Positions 46,234 through 58,182 are shown, numbered from the stretch's first letter. The stretch is 64,000 bases of DNA from Cornus controversa (GCA_026545225.1 CM048845.1:56086033-56150032); one strand, 5' to 3'. Numbers and translations are program-made. Notes: generated by a model from the sequence alone, not told the origin.

Positions 46234-46451
46234 AGTTGAAGTTGATCTAATTTGAGTTAGGGTTTATGAGAGGAGAAGAAGAAGAAGAAGAAGAAGAAGA
46301 AGAAAAGAAGGAGAAGAGAATTCTTAGTATTATTGTATATAATCTCAGACCACATACAAAACCCTTATATTCTCTTCACTAATAGAGAAAAATAGTAAGA
46401 AGACAAAAACACCCTTAATACAATAAGCCCAATAACCCGAACTCTCTAACA
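46234..46451 (-). repeat. Copia 5' LTR
   Basis: 218 bp, the same as the 3' LTR except for two base changes and two extra GAA units. It drives transcription of the element toward lower coordinates. Confidence 0.9.
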
Positions 46452-47107
46452 GGGACATTAGGAGCTGAATAAAGATCAATAAATCTAAAATCTACTCTAT
46501 GAGATGGAAATTTCAAATTGTTACTCATTATGTTCTTGTTTTCTAGTGTCACCAACAAAATTGAAGTGAAAATGACCACTGTGCAAGTTTATAGTAAAAT
46601 ATTTTTGGAATTGTGTGACTGAAGTCAAGAAATTAGAATATGGTTTTAAAGTGATGTGTTCTCCACACAGCATTCATTATTTTTCATTGAGAGTCATTTT
46701 TCAACAAGTGGGTATGATTATACCTAAAAAATTAAGGTATTTGATTTTTCTCTACATGTATAATGTCTTATAAACCTTTGTACACATTCTCGTTGCACAA
46801 ATTAATACAAGTTCCCTTCTGATAGACTAAGGCATGTTTGGATTGAAGGATTTTGGAAGGATAAGGAGAAAAAAAAAAGGAGAGGATAGTGTGTTTTATG
46901 TTTGGGTACTTTAAATGAAGAGAAATGAGAGGATTGAGAGAGATAGTTATCCCTCCTAATCCCTCATATCCTATCCCCAAAAATGAGAAGATTGGGAGGG
47001 AAATGATAGTGAGTTAAGTAGTAATTTCATAATTCCAAAACTGCCCTAAACAATTATACGAAAAAATTGTTATTCCACCCATGTCCCATTAAATATAAAA
47101 TGGGTAT
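46452..47107. other. Intergenic DNA between copia and gypsy elements
   Basis: No coding region. The right half (about 46,830-47,060) begins with GGCATGTTTGGATTG and is rich in GGAGAGGA and CTAATCCCTC words that can pair imperfectly; it resembles a MITE but I could not define the ends. The last five bases (GGTAT, 47,103-47,107) would be the left target duplication of the gypsy element. Confidence 0.4.
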
Positions 47108-48149
47108 TGTAGAGACCACGTCTAATTTTAACCGCTTTTCTTTTTATTCATCAATTTTGTCATAAATGCATTTTAAATGATATTTAGTATGTTATAAATG
47201 TGAAAAACATGTTTGAGAACTTGATTAGAGGTTCTAGGAAGTTTTGGAAAAGGGTTTGGCAATTTTTGAGAATTTGGGGTCGGCGGAGCTTGGGACGCGA
47301 GTCAGGTGGGCACGAGAATCTGAAAAATATTTATTTTTGATTTTGGAACAAATGTTATGTTTAAAGAGTTAAGGAAGTAATTTCGGAGACGTAACTACTT
47401 TCGAAATTAAAAACGGAGGTTGGGACGGTATGTTAAGTGGCTTGGGGGTATTTTGGTCATTTCGTGCCCTAGATATGATAAATATCTAAGGTTGAGAATC
47501 CCAATCATTTGAACATTCGCCCAGCTCTCTCTCTTCTCTTCCATTTCATCTCTCTTTCTTCTTTCTTCATTTCGGAGGCCGTAGGCTTGGATTTGGAAGT
47601 TGTTGGTGAATAACAACTTGTCGTACGGGTCAAGGGCTTTGATTTGAATCGAACAAACGTGAATTTCGACAAGGTAAAACTTTGAGGATTTCTTGAGGAT
47701 TTTCTAGAAAGTCTTCAAATTCTAGGTAGATGTGTTTCTTCCTTCTTATTCATCGATTCTAGAGTTTTGGTGAGTTTGGGAAGGTATTGCTTGAGTTTGG
47801 CATGTATGGGAGAGTGTTAGGGTTTTGTATTGTACTATTCTCTTCCTTACAAATTATACATGTTATGCTATTCATATTGTAGTATATGAAAAATGTGTGG
47901 GTATATATGTTGAATCCATGATAATGTGATTTTATTTTGAAGCATGAAGGATTATATGCATATATAAAATGCATGCCTAGTTTTGAACATATATATGGTT
48001 ATATGTGGTGTATGTGAGACTGGAATGCATGCTAGAAATCAATTGTAGCAAGAATGTGCATTTAAAAATATGAAAAATATGTGCTATGTGTTATACGTGC
48101 TTGATATGCATGTATGAGTAATTATTGGAGAATTGCCCAAGTGAGTCGT

Positions 48150-48414
48150 ACATGGAGTTCAGAGTTGCCCAACCATGTTACGGAAGTGGTAGAAATATCC
48201 ACAAAAGTATGACCTTTGGAGTTGAGCACTCATACTAAGGCTAATGCTTAGAACTTGGAGTTGTCTAAAATATTGTGACCGTCGAAGTTGCCCACTCACA
48301 ATGGCAAGACCAATATATTGCTGGGATTGTATGATTCTTCAGAGTTATCCAAATCATACGGGTGTCATCGGAGTTGTCCAACACCACATGATCGTCGGAT
48401 TTGACCAATCATGT
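48150..48414 (+). repeat. Hairpin array in LTR-A (seven stem-loops, shared loop motif)
   Basis: Seven consecutive inverted repeats, each around a loop near TCGGAGTTGTCCA. Stems (left/right): ACATGG 48,150-155/48,173-178; AGTATGA 48,206-212/48,230-236; TTAGA 48,248-252/48,264-268; ATTGTGA 48,272-278/48,296-302; GTATGATT 48,329-336/48,352-359; GGTGT 48,361-365/48,381-385; ACATGAT 48,386-392/48,408-414. All pair perfectly. Loops are 11-17 bases. Downstream of the presumed TATA box, so probably in the RNA leader. Confidence 0.85.
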
Positions 48415-49262
48415 TTATGTATCGGATTATGACCGAAGAAGATGTAAATATCTTGATGCTTATATGTTTAAACTGTTAAGCATGATGTATGGATTAAATG
48501 CACGTTTATCAAATTGCATTTGTGTTTATTGAACATGAGAATATTAAATATGTCATGTAGTGTAGCTACATCGTGGTTGTATATCATGTAGGTCGGTGTC
48601 TGGTCGATCCCTAGGTGGGTTAGGGCATTCCTACTAAGCTCAGTTATTTGCTCACCCTTCTCTCCTCAAACCTTTTACAGATAAGGTACCGATGACAGAT
48701 GGGACTTGAGTGGCCAAGTGGAATTCCTTATGACTTTTTAGCCTTATTTTGAGTATTATTTCTAATGATATCCATGCCGAGTTGTGGCATGTTGATTTTG
48801 TTAAACTTGTAGATGGAGTTGAGCTACTTGTACTTTTGGACCCTTTTATATGTAATTCATTTGATGTTTATGAATTTGAAAAATTAAATGAATGGTGTAT
48901 GAGATTTAAACCAAATGCATGAAATGTACGATTTATAACATTTCATTTTTTATCTCACTGTTGCATGAATGGAATTGAGGCTTGATAATGTGTTTGAATG
49001 TGGATTTTCTTGTATTGGTAAACACTTATGAGTTTTTCAGGATATGCATTCGAGGGAGTACGATTTATCATAATCTCTATTACGATGCATCGAAATTCGG
49101 CGATGCATCGTAGAACCAACATCAATATATCGTAATAGTGTTGGAAAATTGGGTTAGAAAATAACAGATCTCGCATGATTTTACAAGGCATCTCCGATGC
49201 ATCATAATTTACGATGCATCGTAACTATGATTATGATGTATTGTAATCTATAGGAATGTCAG

Positions 49263-50202
49263 TGAAATGGCCCGCTCCACCTGATGGTATGATATTGTCC
49301 GTTTTGGGCCTGAGCCCGCACAATTTTGCTCTTGGGTTTTACCCCAAAAGGCCTCATACCATTTGGAGAGAACAGACTACATATAAGCACATTCCTTTCT
49401 CCATAACCAGGCGATGTGGGATTGAGCACCTTGTAGCCTGCCAGTGTGGTAGCTCGCCCTGTGTCTCTCGCACCCGCCCACAAAGGTCATCACAATCCAC
49501 CCCTTGGAGGCCTGACGTCTTCATCGGCACACTTCCGGTTGGGTTCGGCTCTGATACCATTTGTAATGGCCCACTCCACCTGATGGTATGATATTGTTCG
49601 CTTTGGGCCTAAGCCTGTACGGTTTTGCTCTTGAGTTTTACCCCAAAAGGCCTCACCTAACAGCCTGCTCCACCTAATGGTATGATATTGTCCGCTTTGT
49701 CCTGAAGCCCGTATTATTTTGTTCGTAGGTTTTACCTTAAAATGCTTCATACCATTTGGAGAGAACACACTACATATAAGCACATCCCCTTCTCCACGCC
49801 CAAGCGATGTGGGATTGAGTAGCCTGTAGCTTGCCAGTGTGGTAGCTCGCCCAGTGTCTCTTGCACCCGCCCACATCACATCTGCCCACAAGGGTCACTA
49901 CAATCCACCACCCTAGGAGGCCCGACGTCCTCGTCGGCACACTTCTGGTTTAGCTCCGGCTTCGATACCATTTGTAACAGTCCGCACCACCTGATGGTAT
50001 GATATTGTTCGCTTTAGGCTTGAGCTCGCACGGCTTTACTGTTGGATTTTACCCCAAAAAGCCTCATACCATTTGGAGAGAACACACTACAAATAAGCAC
50101 ATCCCTTTTTTCACACCCAGGCGGTGGGATTGAGAACCCTGTAGCCTACCAGTGTGGTAGCTTGCCCAGTGTCTCTTGCACCTGCCCACAAGGGTCACCA
50201 CA
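49263..50202 (-). mobile_element. TRIM array (LTR-core-LTR, LTR-core-LTR) within one target duplication
   Basis: Four LTR copies of the TRIM family also seen at 33,145: 49,263-49,494, 49,562-49,655 (cut short), 49,656-49,902 and 49,973-50,202, with cores 49,495-49,561 and 49,903-49,972. On the minus strand each core starts with a match to the initiator-Met primer site (TGGTATCAGAGCC in the first). GTCAG lies at 49,258-49,262 and 50,203-50,207, so a single target duplication bounds the whole array. It entered LTR-A. Confidence 0.8.
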
Positions 50203-50988
50203 GTCAGCAATAAGGCTATGTTTAGACAAGTGTGTGAGGTTAAGTGTGGGGCCTACTGGGGTTAGTTAGTGTTGAGTTGCACATAGATGTACTTATGTGT
50301 ACATAAATAAGCTTCGGCAGTATTTAAAGGGAAGATTGTTCATTAGGGTTTAATGGACGAGTTCACTCTCTAGATTCGGGCTAGGGGACGGAGTCTCTGT
50401 TGACTGGAAAATGGGGCATGACAACTAGGTATCAAAGTATGATATCAGAGTGAGATTGTTGATGTGAGGTGATGATGTAGCGACCATGACCAATTTTGGT
50501 CAGTTTACATTTTATACATCATAATTGTCATCAATGCGTTTTAAATATTTTTAAGCATGTTTTAAGTGTGTGGAAAATGTTTGGGAAGTTGTATTGAGGT
50601 TTTGGGAAGTTTTCGGAACATTTGGAGAAGTTTGACTTTTTGGTTAAATATGGACCTGGGATACGGTTCGGGTGGGCCTGGGAACCCGAAAAATTCTAAA
50701 AAATATGGGAACATGTTTGAGAAGTTGTATTGAAGTTTTGGGAAGTTTTCAGATTATTTGGAAAAGTTTGACTTTTTGGTCAAACAAAGGTCCGGGATGT
50801 GGTCCAGGTGGGCCCGAAAATCCGAAAAATTCTAAAAATTAATTATTTTTGGTTTTAGATCAATTGAAATATTTATAGACTTAAGGAAGTGATTTTAAGG
50901 TGATAGGAGCTTTTGAAATTAAAAACGGAGGTCGGGAGGGTACGTTAAGTGGCATGGGGGCATTTTAGTCATTTGGCGCCCCAGATAT

Positions 50989-50996
50989 TATAAATA
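50989..50996 (+). promoter_or_regulatory. TATA box of LTR-B
   Basis: TATAAATA about 510 bp into the LTR, followed by a CT-rich leader (CTTTCTCTCTCTAATTTC). The LTRs at 58,516 (minus strand, near 61,171-61,179) and 63,382 (TATATAAG near 63,764) have TATA-like boxes at a similar distance from the LTR start. Confidence 0.6.
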
Positions 50997-51793
50997 TCTA
51001 GGGTTGAGAGATCTTAGCCATTTCTCATGCCACTTTCTCTCTCTAATTTCTCCTAACTTCATCCCTCCACCTTTTCTCTACATTTCGGAGTGTTTCGATT
51101 TGGATTCTAGATTTGCCAAAGAAGGAAAGTGCGTTAGAGCTCACCAAGGGCTCCGGTTTGAACTGAATAATCTTGAGTTTTGGCATGGTAGACATCGGTG
51201 GAATTCTTGAAGATTGCTAGGAAAGCCTTCAAATTCGAGGTAAGGATTCTTCTTCTCTCTTAATTGTCAATTCTAGGGTTTCGGGTGAAATGGTGAGGTG
51301 TAGGTCGAGTTTTGCATAGATGAGAGTAGTGAGAGGGATAGGATTTGATATCTTCTCCTTCCTTTGTGTTCTTTCTATGAAAATTTGATATACCTTGTTA
51401 TATGTATAGTATGAGGGGCTAGAATGTGAAATGTGAGAAGTTGGGAGCATGAATACATTTATGCTAAATTTGTGTGCATGTGTGATTATGTGCGATAATG
51501 AACATGTATGTGATTATATGTTGATAATGTAGTGTAAAATGCATGCTAATTATATGTAACAAGTGTATGCATTTAGTGAAACATGAACAATAAGTGCTAA
51601 ATTGGAGATTTGTAGACACGTGTGAATAATATTCAAGTTTTGACATATATGTGGTTATGTGGTGAGAAAAAGCATGCTATATACCTTTAGAACTAGCTCA
51701 TGCTTTTGAGAAGCATGGAAATGACATACTAGACATATAATGTTTAAAATGCATATATGGGGTTCTTGTGAGGGAACAGGAAAAATGGAATGT

Positions 51794-52060
51794 GCATAGA
51801 ATGTCAGAGTTGTCCAACTATGCTGTGTAAGTAACATTATTACCCTATAAGGTATGACTATCAGAGTGGTCCAATCATACCAAGGTTATGGCCTAGAATT
51901 GGATTATATCCATATTTGGTGACTATTGGAGTTGTCCAATCACCTTGAGGCAAACCACAATATTGCCAATGAAGTATGACATTGTCGGAGTTGTTTACGT
52001 CATACGAATGTATCAGAAGTGTCTTAAGTTACATGATTTGTCAGAGCGGTCCAAATCATG
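51794..52060 (+). repeat. Hairpin array in LTR-B (five stem-loops)
   Basis: Stems: GCATAG 51,794-799/51,818-823; GGTATGA 51,851-857/51,875-881; GGTGA 51,918-922/51,940-944; GTATGAC 51,974-980/51,999-52,005; CATGATTT 52,032-039/52,053-060. Loops include TCAGAGTTGTCC, TCAGAGTGGTCC, TTGGAGTTGTCC and TCGGAGTTGT. The order matches LTR-A hairpins 1, 2, 4, 5 and 7, with paired changes such as A-T to G-C in the second. Confidence 0.85.
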
Positions 52061-53664
52061 TTGGGATATTGGATAAGATCCGTAGAGAGAAATTATATAT
52101 TTTTGCTTATGTGATCATATGTTGAGTATGATATATGTTTTAATGCATTTTTCTTAATATGCATTGCTTGAAAGAATATATAAATATTGAAAGTGATATG
52201 TAGTGTAATGGTATACATTCGTATAGGTCAGTGTCGAGTCGGCACCTAGGTGGGCTAGGGTATTCCTATTGAGCCGTTGAGTTGCTCACCCATTTTTTCC
52301 CAAACTATTTTCAAATAAGGCGCCCATGACAAACGGGACTTGAATGACTCAAGTGGAGTATTTTGTAGCATTTTTGCTTCATTTTGGATATTATGGATTT
52401 GGCTACCCATGTCGACTTGTGTTATGAGGAATTATGTTATTTGTAGTCATTTATGAATTCTTAATACTTTTGGACTATGCATATGTAATTCAAACTATGC
52501 TTGTGAACTTTTAAAGACATTCTTATGAAAAGTATGAATGGATCATTCATGTATCTTATAAGGATGATGAATGGGGAATGTATGAATAGAGTGTGACTAT
52601 GGGATTGTATAAAGTGTCAATTTTGAACCAAATAGGTGGGCTTGTGATGTATGGATTTGTGAGATTGTAAATCTCTTTATGGTAATGCATTGTATGGATG
52701 ATTCTAAGGTTTTTAGAAGGTGATGGATGGATAATGGGGGACACATGCCCAAAGTGTCCAATTTTGGATTCATAGATGATATACATGGATTTTTACCACT
52801 TTTATTAGATTTTAATCATGCTTTGGAGTGGATTATGATTGTATATTGTTGTCATGAGCTTTTAGACGTGGAAAATACAAGTTATAGGTATTTTAGAACT
52901 TTCTGTTGCCTAGGCTCTGCAGCAGCCGGCCGAAAGTGTGAGATCCAAAACACTAAAAATCTGGGAACCTATTTCAGACGACTGAAAGAGGGCTTTAGTC
53001 AACTAAAAGCATCCTTTCGGCCGACCGAAGCCACTCTCCAGTCGACCGACAGAATTAGTTTCCAAAAGGTCGACTGAACCCAGGTTTCAACTGACCAAAG
53101 AGTAGTATCAGCTTACCGAAACTGCTCTGGCATGAAATTTTGTGATTTCTGAGATATAAGCGAGCATACATAAGTACATGGACTAATATGGGGCTCATTG
53201 AGGTGATTGGTGATGAGTATATGCACCCATAAGCGTGTGTATATACTTATGCTTCTGCGGTAATTGAGAGAGTGTTTAAGTGAAGTCTTGATGTCAAATA
53301 TGATATCAAAGTGAGATTGGTGTTGGGATCGTTCATGGGGTTGAGTGGGGCGTGACAGATGAGGTGTAACTGAATCACCCTCGATTTTCCAGAGTTGGAA
53401 ATTGGGGTGTGACAACTTGGTATCAGGGCCCTAGGTTTGAATACCTTAGACGATGGGTTGCGATGAGACCATTTGAGTATTTAAGATTAAGGATTTAGAC
53501 TTGAAGTTTATGAATTGCTTACGTGGATCATGACTACTTGCTTACGTCTTTATAACATGCAAATTGTGGAATGACTTAGCATGACGTTAAGTAAGCATGA
53601 GGAGAATTGGTTGGTGATATACATGTGTTGGTTTTAAGTGTCTTCTTGTTATCTATATAGCAAG

Positions 53665-54655
53665 ATGTCACCACGAAGAGCTCGCGAAGGAGCAACTACA
53701 ACTCCTATTGAAGGGGAGCAATTTATGCACGACATGGTTACAACCATATAGTAAATTGCTAAGGAAACACAAGAGGAGACTCAAGCTCAGCCTAGAGCAG
53801 CTCCTAGTAGGATGATGTTGGCATTGAGACATATCAAAAAGCATAATCCGCCATCATGCGCGGGAGGGTCTGACCCTATGATGGCAAAGAACGGGTTGGA
53901 TGATATAGTCAAGCTCCTTATCACAATGGATTGGGAGATATTCCAAGTGTTATTCTTTGAGAAGTATTTTTCGATAACGGTGAAGGACAGCTTTAGTCAA
54001 GAGTTCTATGAATTGCTTCAAGGCACCATGATAGTTATTGAATACGAGACCAAGTTCACATCCTTTGCTCGTTTTGCACAAGAGGTGATCCCTACTAAGG
54101 AACTCAAGGTGAAGAAGTTCATGAGAGGTCTCCGAACTTTCATAAGAGATAGGGTGACAGTTTTGGGTTTGACAAACTATGCCATAGTGGTGGAAAGAGC
54201 ATTGATAGTGAAGAAGGTTAGCAATGAAAATTAAAGAATACGGGATGCTATGAATCAGGCTAAGGGTACTAGAACTTCTTCTGGTAATCAGGGGATAAAG
54301 AGGCACAGGGATAACGTGTCACTTTCCCAAGGGCAACAACAGGCTCGCTCAGCACCATCATCATCTTTGTCTACTGGACCTTCATAGTCTACGATGGGGT
54401 GCTATCACTACCAGCAGTCCAGTCATTACAAATCAGAGTGCCCTCAGAGGCAAGTTATGGCATCTGTGCCAATGATATCGGAACAGGAGTGGACATGCTC
54501 CATTGTAGTCAACCTGGACATGTTAGAACAAACTATCCTCAGAGGCAGGGTACACAGAGTGGTACTAGGTCTCAGCAGAGGACCCTGCAGGCTGCCACAG
54601 TTCAGTCTGGCCATAGGGCGTTGCCACTACCCCAGCTAGCACAGTTAGTTTAGGG
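53665..54655 (+). pseudogene. Gypsy gag (broken)
   Basis: The capsid gene of the element. It starts with ATG 53,665 (MSPRRAREGATTTP), then a gag core with FFEKYFSITVKDSFSQEFYE, EYETKFTSFARFA and KVKKFMRGLRTFIRDRV, typical of plant chromovirus retrotransposon gag. A later region has zinc-knuckle remnants (CYHYQQSSHYKSECP and GQPGHVRTNYP). Stops after MVTTI, after SNEN and before STMGCY, plus frame changes, inactivate it. Confidence 0.85.
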
Positions 54656-54789
54656 TTCTCGAGTAGCGAGAGGGTTTACATCTACTTCTAGTTAGCATTC
54701 AGGATTTCAGGGGGCTGGCCAACATGGTCACCAGACACAGGGCCATGTTTTATGCTTGCTCAGGCAAATGATGTACCAGGACCATCAGT

Positions 54790-55455
54790 GGCCAGATGTA
54801 TTTTTCTAGTTTCTAGCTCTTAGGTTAGGGTGTTGATAAATTCAGGTGCATCTCATTTATTCATATCTGCTGCATTTGATTATGCCTTAGGGCTGGAGGC
54901 GTCATCACTAGAGTCACCGTTGTCCATTGATACGCTTGTTGGGGGTAGAGTTACCCTGGGTAGAGTGTGTCGATCTTGCGAGATAGAGGTTATGGGATGT
55001 CGGCTAGTGTTCGACTTTGTGCTCCTAGACATGACTAGCTTTGATATCATTCTAGGTATGGATTGGCTTTCTATGTTTAGAGCCATGATTGATTGTCTCC
55101 GTAGGAGGGTGACAGTATGCACACCTGAAGGTGACTGCTTCTATTTTGTGGGAGAGCGTGATGATTTCTATATATCATCACTACTTGGTTCCGGTGTTCG
55201 GGATGGGATTGGATGCTTCTTAGCTAGCTTATTAGCTAAGGAGGATGAGGTTATGACACGTGGAGGGTTTCCACCTATGGTGTGTGATTTCTTAGATGTG
55301 TTTTCGGGGGACCTTACAAAGTTACCTCCGATGCGAGATGTAGTGTTTGGCATTGATCTTACTCCCGGTACCACATCCATCTCTATGGCTTCGTCAGAAT
55401 TAAAGGAGTTGAAAGATCAATTGCAAGAGTTGTTAGAGAAGGGGTTTGTATGACC
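54790..55455 (+). pseudogene. Gypsy aspartic protease and start of RT region
   Basis: A 207-codon open stretch begins VLINSGASHLFIS: the usual LIDSGA(S/T)H active site with Asp replaced by Asn, which should abolish protease activity. It continues with FDIILGMDWLSMFRAMIDC, another family hallmark, and ends in the PPMRDVVFGIDLTPGTTSIS and QLQELLEKGFV segment that leads into RT. The stop at 55,451 (TGA) replaces the Arg codon expected there. Confidence 0.85.
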
Positions 55456-56630
55456 TAATATATCACCTTGGGGAACTCCAATCCTCTTTGTTAAGAAGAA
55501 GGACAGATCCTTGCGATTATGCATAGACTACCAAAAATTGAACCAAGCAATGATTAAGAACAAGTATCCTTTTCCATGGATAGATGACTTGTTTGACTAA
55601 CTTAAGGGTTCAACATGCTTTTCAAAGACTGACTAGATGTCGGGGTATTACCAGTTGAGGGTAAAGGATAAGGACATTCTGAAGACAGCTTTTCAGACTA
55701 GATATGGGCACTATGAGTTTCTAGTGATGCCATTTGATTTGATGAACGCACCGGTGGCGTTCATGGACTTAATGAACCGAGTCTTCAGTGTGTACTTAGA
55801 TAGATTTGTGGTGGTATTTGTGGATGATATTCTCGTGTACTTTTCTTCTATGGAAGAACATAAGATTCATTTGAGGACCGTATTACAGATTTTGAGGGAG
55901 AATCGTTTGTACGCCAAATATGAAAGATGTGAATTTTTTCTAACATAAGTGAAGTTCCTTGGACACGTGGTGTTGGAAGGAGGAGTTTTGTGGATCTTTC
56001 TAAGATTGAAGCGGTAATGAATTAGGAATAACCAAAGAACGTATTTAAAATACATAGCTTCTTGGGGCTAGTAGGTTACTACTGGCGTTTTATAAAGGAC
56101 TTTTGAAAGTTAGTGGCGTCGATGATTAAACTTACTCATAAAGGAGTTAAGTTTGTGTGAAAAGATGATTGAGAGCATTCATTTATGGAGTTGAATAGTA
56201 GATTGACTAGTGCTCCAGTGTTGATAATTCTTGAGCGAGGATAGGGTTATGTGATCTACTATGACACTTCAGGGGACGAATTGTGATGTGTATTGATGCA
56301 AACCGAGAAGGTTGTTGCATATGGTTCCCAACAATTAAAGGCACATGAGCAGAATTGTCCGACTCATGACTTGGAGTTAGCAGCGGTAATCTTTGCTTTG
56401 AAAATGTGGATGCATTATTTGTAAAGGGAAATGTTTGAGGTTTTCTCCGATCATAAGAGCTTGAAGTACCTTTTCACACAGAAGGACTTGAACATGAGGC
56501 AAAGGAGGTGTGTGGAGTACATGGAACACTACGATTTTGATCTTCAGTATCACCCGGGTAAAACTAATGTGGTTATCGATGCTTTGAGCAGAAAATCACA
56601 TGGTACTTTGGTAAGCATTGCCATTTGAGA
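55456..56630 (+). pseudogene. Gypsy reverse transcriptase and RNase H (broken)
   Basis: RT motifs in order: [35 protein letters not shown] (then a stop), [34 protein letters not shown] shown here only by its key parts, and the catalytic FVDDILVY near 55,828. RNase H follows, ending in [30 protein letters not shown] and [15 protein letters not shown]. Several stops and at least one frame change separate RT from RNase H. Confidence 0.85.
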
Positions 56631-56639
56631 GTGGAAGAT

Positions 56640-58150
56640 AATGGAAGACATCTCCGAAATGGGATTATACTTCAGTGAGGGTTGTGAACCGACAACTTTG
56701 TTCACTCTTATTGCGCAACCAACTCTAGTGAGTAGAGTGGTTAAGGAGTATAGGCATGATAATGAGATGAAGAGCATTTGCACTCGAATTTTGGGTGGCG
56801 AAGTGGTAAAAAATTGGATTATTCATTCCGATGGATGTTTGAGGTTTAGAGGGAAAGTGGTTGTACCATTGGTTTGTAGGGATGAGGTTCTTAGAGAGTT
56901 TCATAGCTCTAGACTTGTAGTGCATCCCGATGGTACCAAAATGTATCACAACTTGCGTAGACAGTATTGGTGGAAGGGTATAAAGAAGGATGTTGCATAG
57001 TTTGTGGCAAAGTGTCTCACTTGTCAACAAGTGAAGGCTGAGCACCAAAGACCAGCGGGCTTTTTTACAACCATTACTGGTGGCTATGTGGAAGTGGTAA
57101 CATGTCACTTAGACTTTGTGATGAGATTACCGAGGTCGAGGAAGAGTCACGATGCAATTTGGGTCATTGTCGATAGATTGATCAAGGTGGGTCATTTCCT
57201 CCCTATTCGAGTGATCAATGACATAGATACTCTTAGTCGATTATATATTAATCAGATTATGAGACTGCATGGAGTGCCAGTTTCCATTGTATCTGATAGA
57301 GATCTATGATTTACATCACAGTTTTGGCAGAGTTTTCAGGCAGCACTTGATACAGCCCTTCATTTTAGTACCGCTTTTCATCTTTAGATAAATAGTCAGT
57401 CAGAGCATACTATACAGGTTTTATAGGATATGTTTCAGGCGTGTACACTTGATTTTCGAGGTAGTTGGGAGGATCACCTTCCATTGGTGGAGTTTGTATA
57501 CAATAATAGCTATCAAGCTAATATTAAGATGGCTCCATTCGAGGCACTATATGGTAGACCTTGTAGGTCACCCGTTTGTTAGACAAAGGTTAGAGAGACT
57601 ATTGCTTTGGGTCTAGATATAGTCCTAGAAACTACATAAAAGATAAAGGTAATAAAGCAGCGGTTGCTTACCGCTCAGAGTCGTCAAAAAACCTATGTCG
57701 ATAGAAGGCGTTGGCATTTGAGGTGGGAGATCATGTCTTTCTAAAGGTTTCGCCACGAAGATGTTTAATGAGGTTTGAGTGTAGTGGCAATCTAGCGCCA
57801 TGGTTTGTCGGTCCATTCAAGATATTGGATCGTGTGGGTGAGGTTGCATATCGCTTGGCATTGCCACCACAAATGTCAAGTGTGCACAATAATTTTCACG
57901 TTTCAATGTTGAGAAAGTATGAGCTGGATCTTCATATGTATTAGATTGGACAGATCTTGAAGTGGAGAAGGAAGTGTCATATGAGGAGACAGTTTTGGAC
58001 TCTAGGGAGCAAGTGCTTCGAGCTAATACCATTCCATTGGTTAAAGTGCTTTGGAGACATCATAGAGTCGAGGAGGCTACGTCGGAATGGGAACAAGAAG
58101 TCTATTCAAAGTACCCCTAGTTGTTTAGCACTTGAAGTATATTTCTAATT
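56640..58150 (+). pseudogene. Gypsy integrase and chromodomain (broken)
   Basis: The integrase zinc finger region ends in CLTCQQVKAEHQRPAG (about 57,010), and the catalytic core includes DFVMRLPRSRKSHDAIWVIVDRL-like sequence, SIVSDRDL and DHLPLVEFVYNNSYQ. A GPFKILDRVGEVAYRLALP stretch and VHNNFHVSMLRKY (57,820-57,930) are the gypsy C-terminal integrase signature. At about 58,040 another frame reads VKVLWRHHRVEEATSEWE, the chromodomain of chromoviruses, which targets integration to chromatin. Stops and shifts are frequent. Confidence 0.85.
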
Positions 58151-58169
58151 TCGAGGACGAAATTCCTTG

Positions 58170-58182
58170 AAAGTGGGGAGGT
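58170..58182 (+). other. Gypsy polypurine tract
   Basis: AAAGTGGGGAGGT directly before the 3' LTR, the plus-strand primer of the element. The same layout appears on the minus strand at 61,556-61,570 next to the opposite-facing LTR. Confidence 0.8.

Larger units (their letters stand above)
41135..46451 (-). mobile_element. Complete Ty1/copia retrotransposon, target duplication GGGAC
   Basis: A whole element on the minus strand: 5' LTR 46,234-46,451, primer site 46,220-46,233, leader, one unbroken gag-pol frame 41,354-45,586, polypurine tract 41,347-41,362 and 3' LTR 41,135-41,346. GGGAC flanks both sides (41,130-41,134 and 46,452-46,456). By hand the two LTRs differ by two substitutions and a 6-base change in a GAA microsatellite, so the insertion is recent. 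Nothing in the sequence rules out activity. Confidence 0.95.
50476..53357 (+). mobile_element. Solo gypsy LTR (LTR-B), target duplication GATGA
   Basis: It starts TGTAGCGACCATG and ends GGGGCGTGACA; GATGA is found at 50,471-50,475 and 53,358-53,362. At 2,882 bp it is related to LTR-A but a distinct subtype, closer to the LTR at 58,516 in its first part. It has a TATA box TATAAATA (50,989-50,996), a hairpin array at 51,794-52,060 and a patch of GACCGA-type repeats at about 52,920-53,115. With no internal region next to it, it is a solo LTR. Confidence 0.9.
47108..53414 (+). repeat. 5' LTR of the gypsy element (LTR-A), with nested insertions
   Basis: Removing the TRIM array plus one GTCAG, and the solo LTR plus one GATGA, leaves about 2,475 bp, in line with the other LTRs of this group. 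It has a TATA-like GATAAATATC near 47,476, a CT-rich leader, a row of hairpins at 48,150-48,414 and a patch of GATGCATCG repeats at 49,080-49,220. An earlier GGGGCATGACA at 50,413-50,423 resembles an LTR end but lies inside the LTR when compared with the solo LTR. Confidence 0.75.

Noticed and set aside
48150-48414. CRISPR-like array
   Set aside because: The genome is a plant's; the repeating part is the loop of hairpins with changing stems, not direct repeats with unique spacers.
50413-50423. GGGGCATGACA as the end of the 5' gypsy LTR
   Set aside because: In solo LTR-B the sequence that follows here (ATGATATCAAAGTGAGATT) lies within the LTR, and a better end with a primer site is at 53,414.
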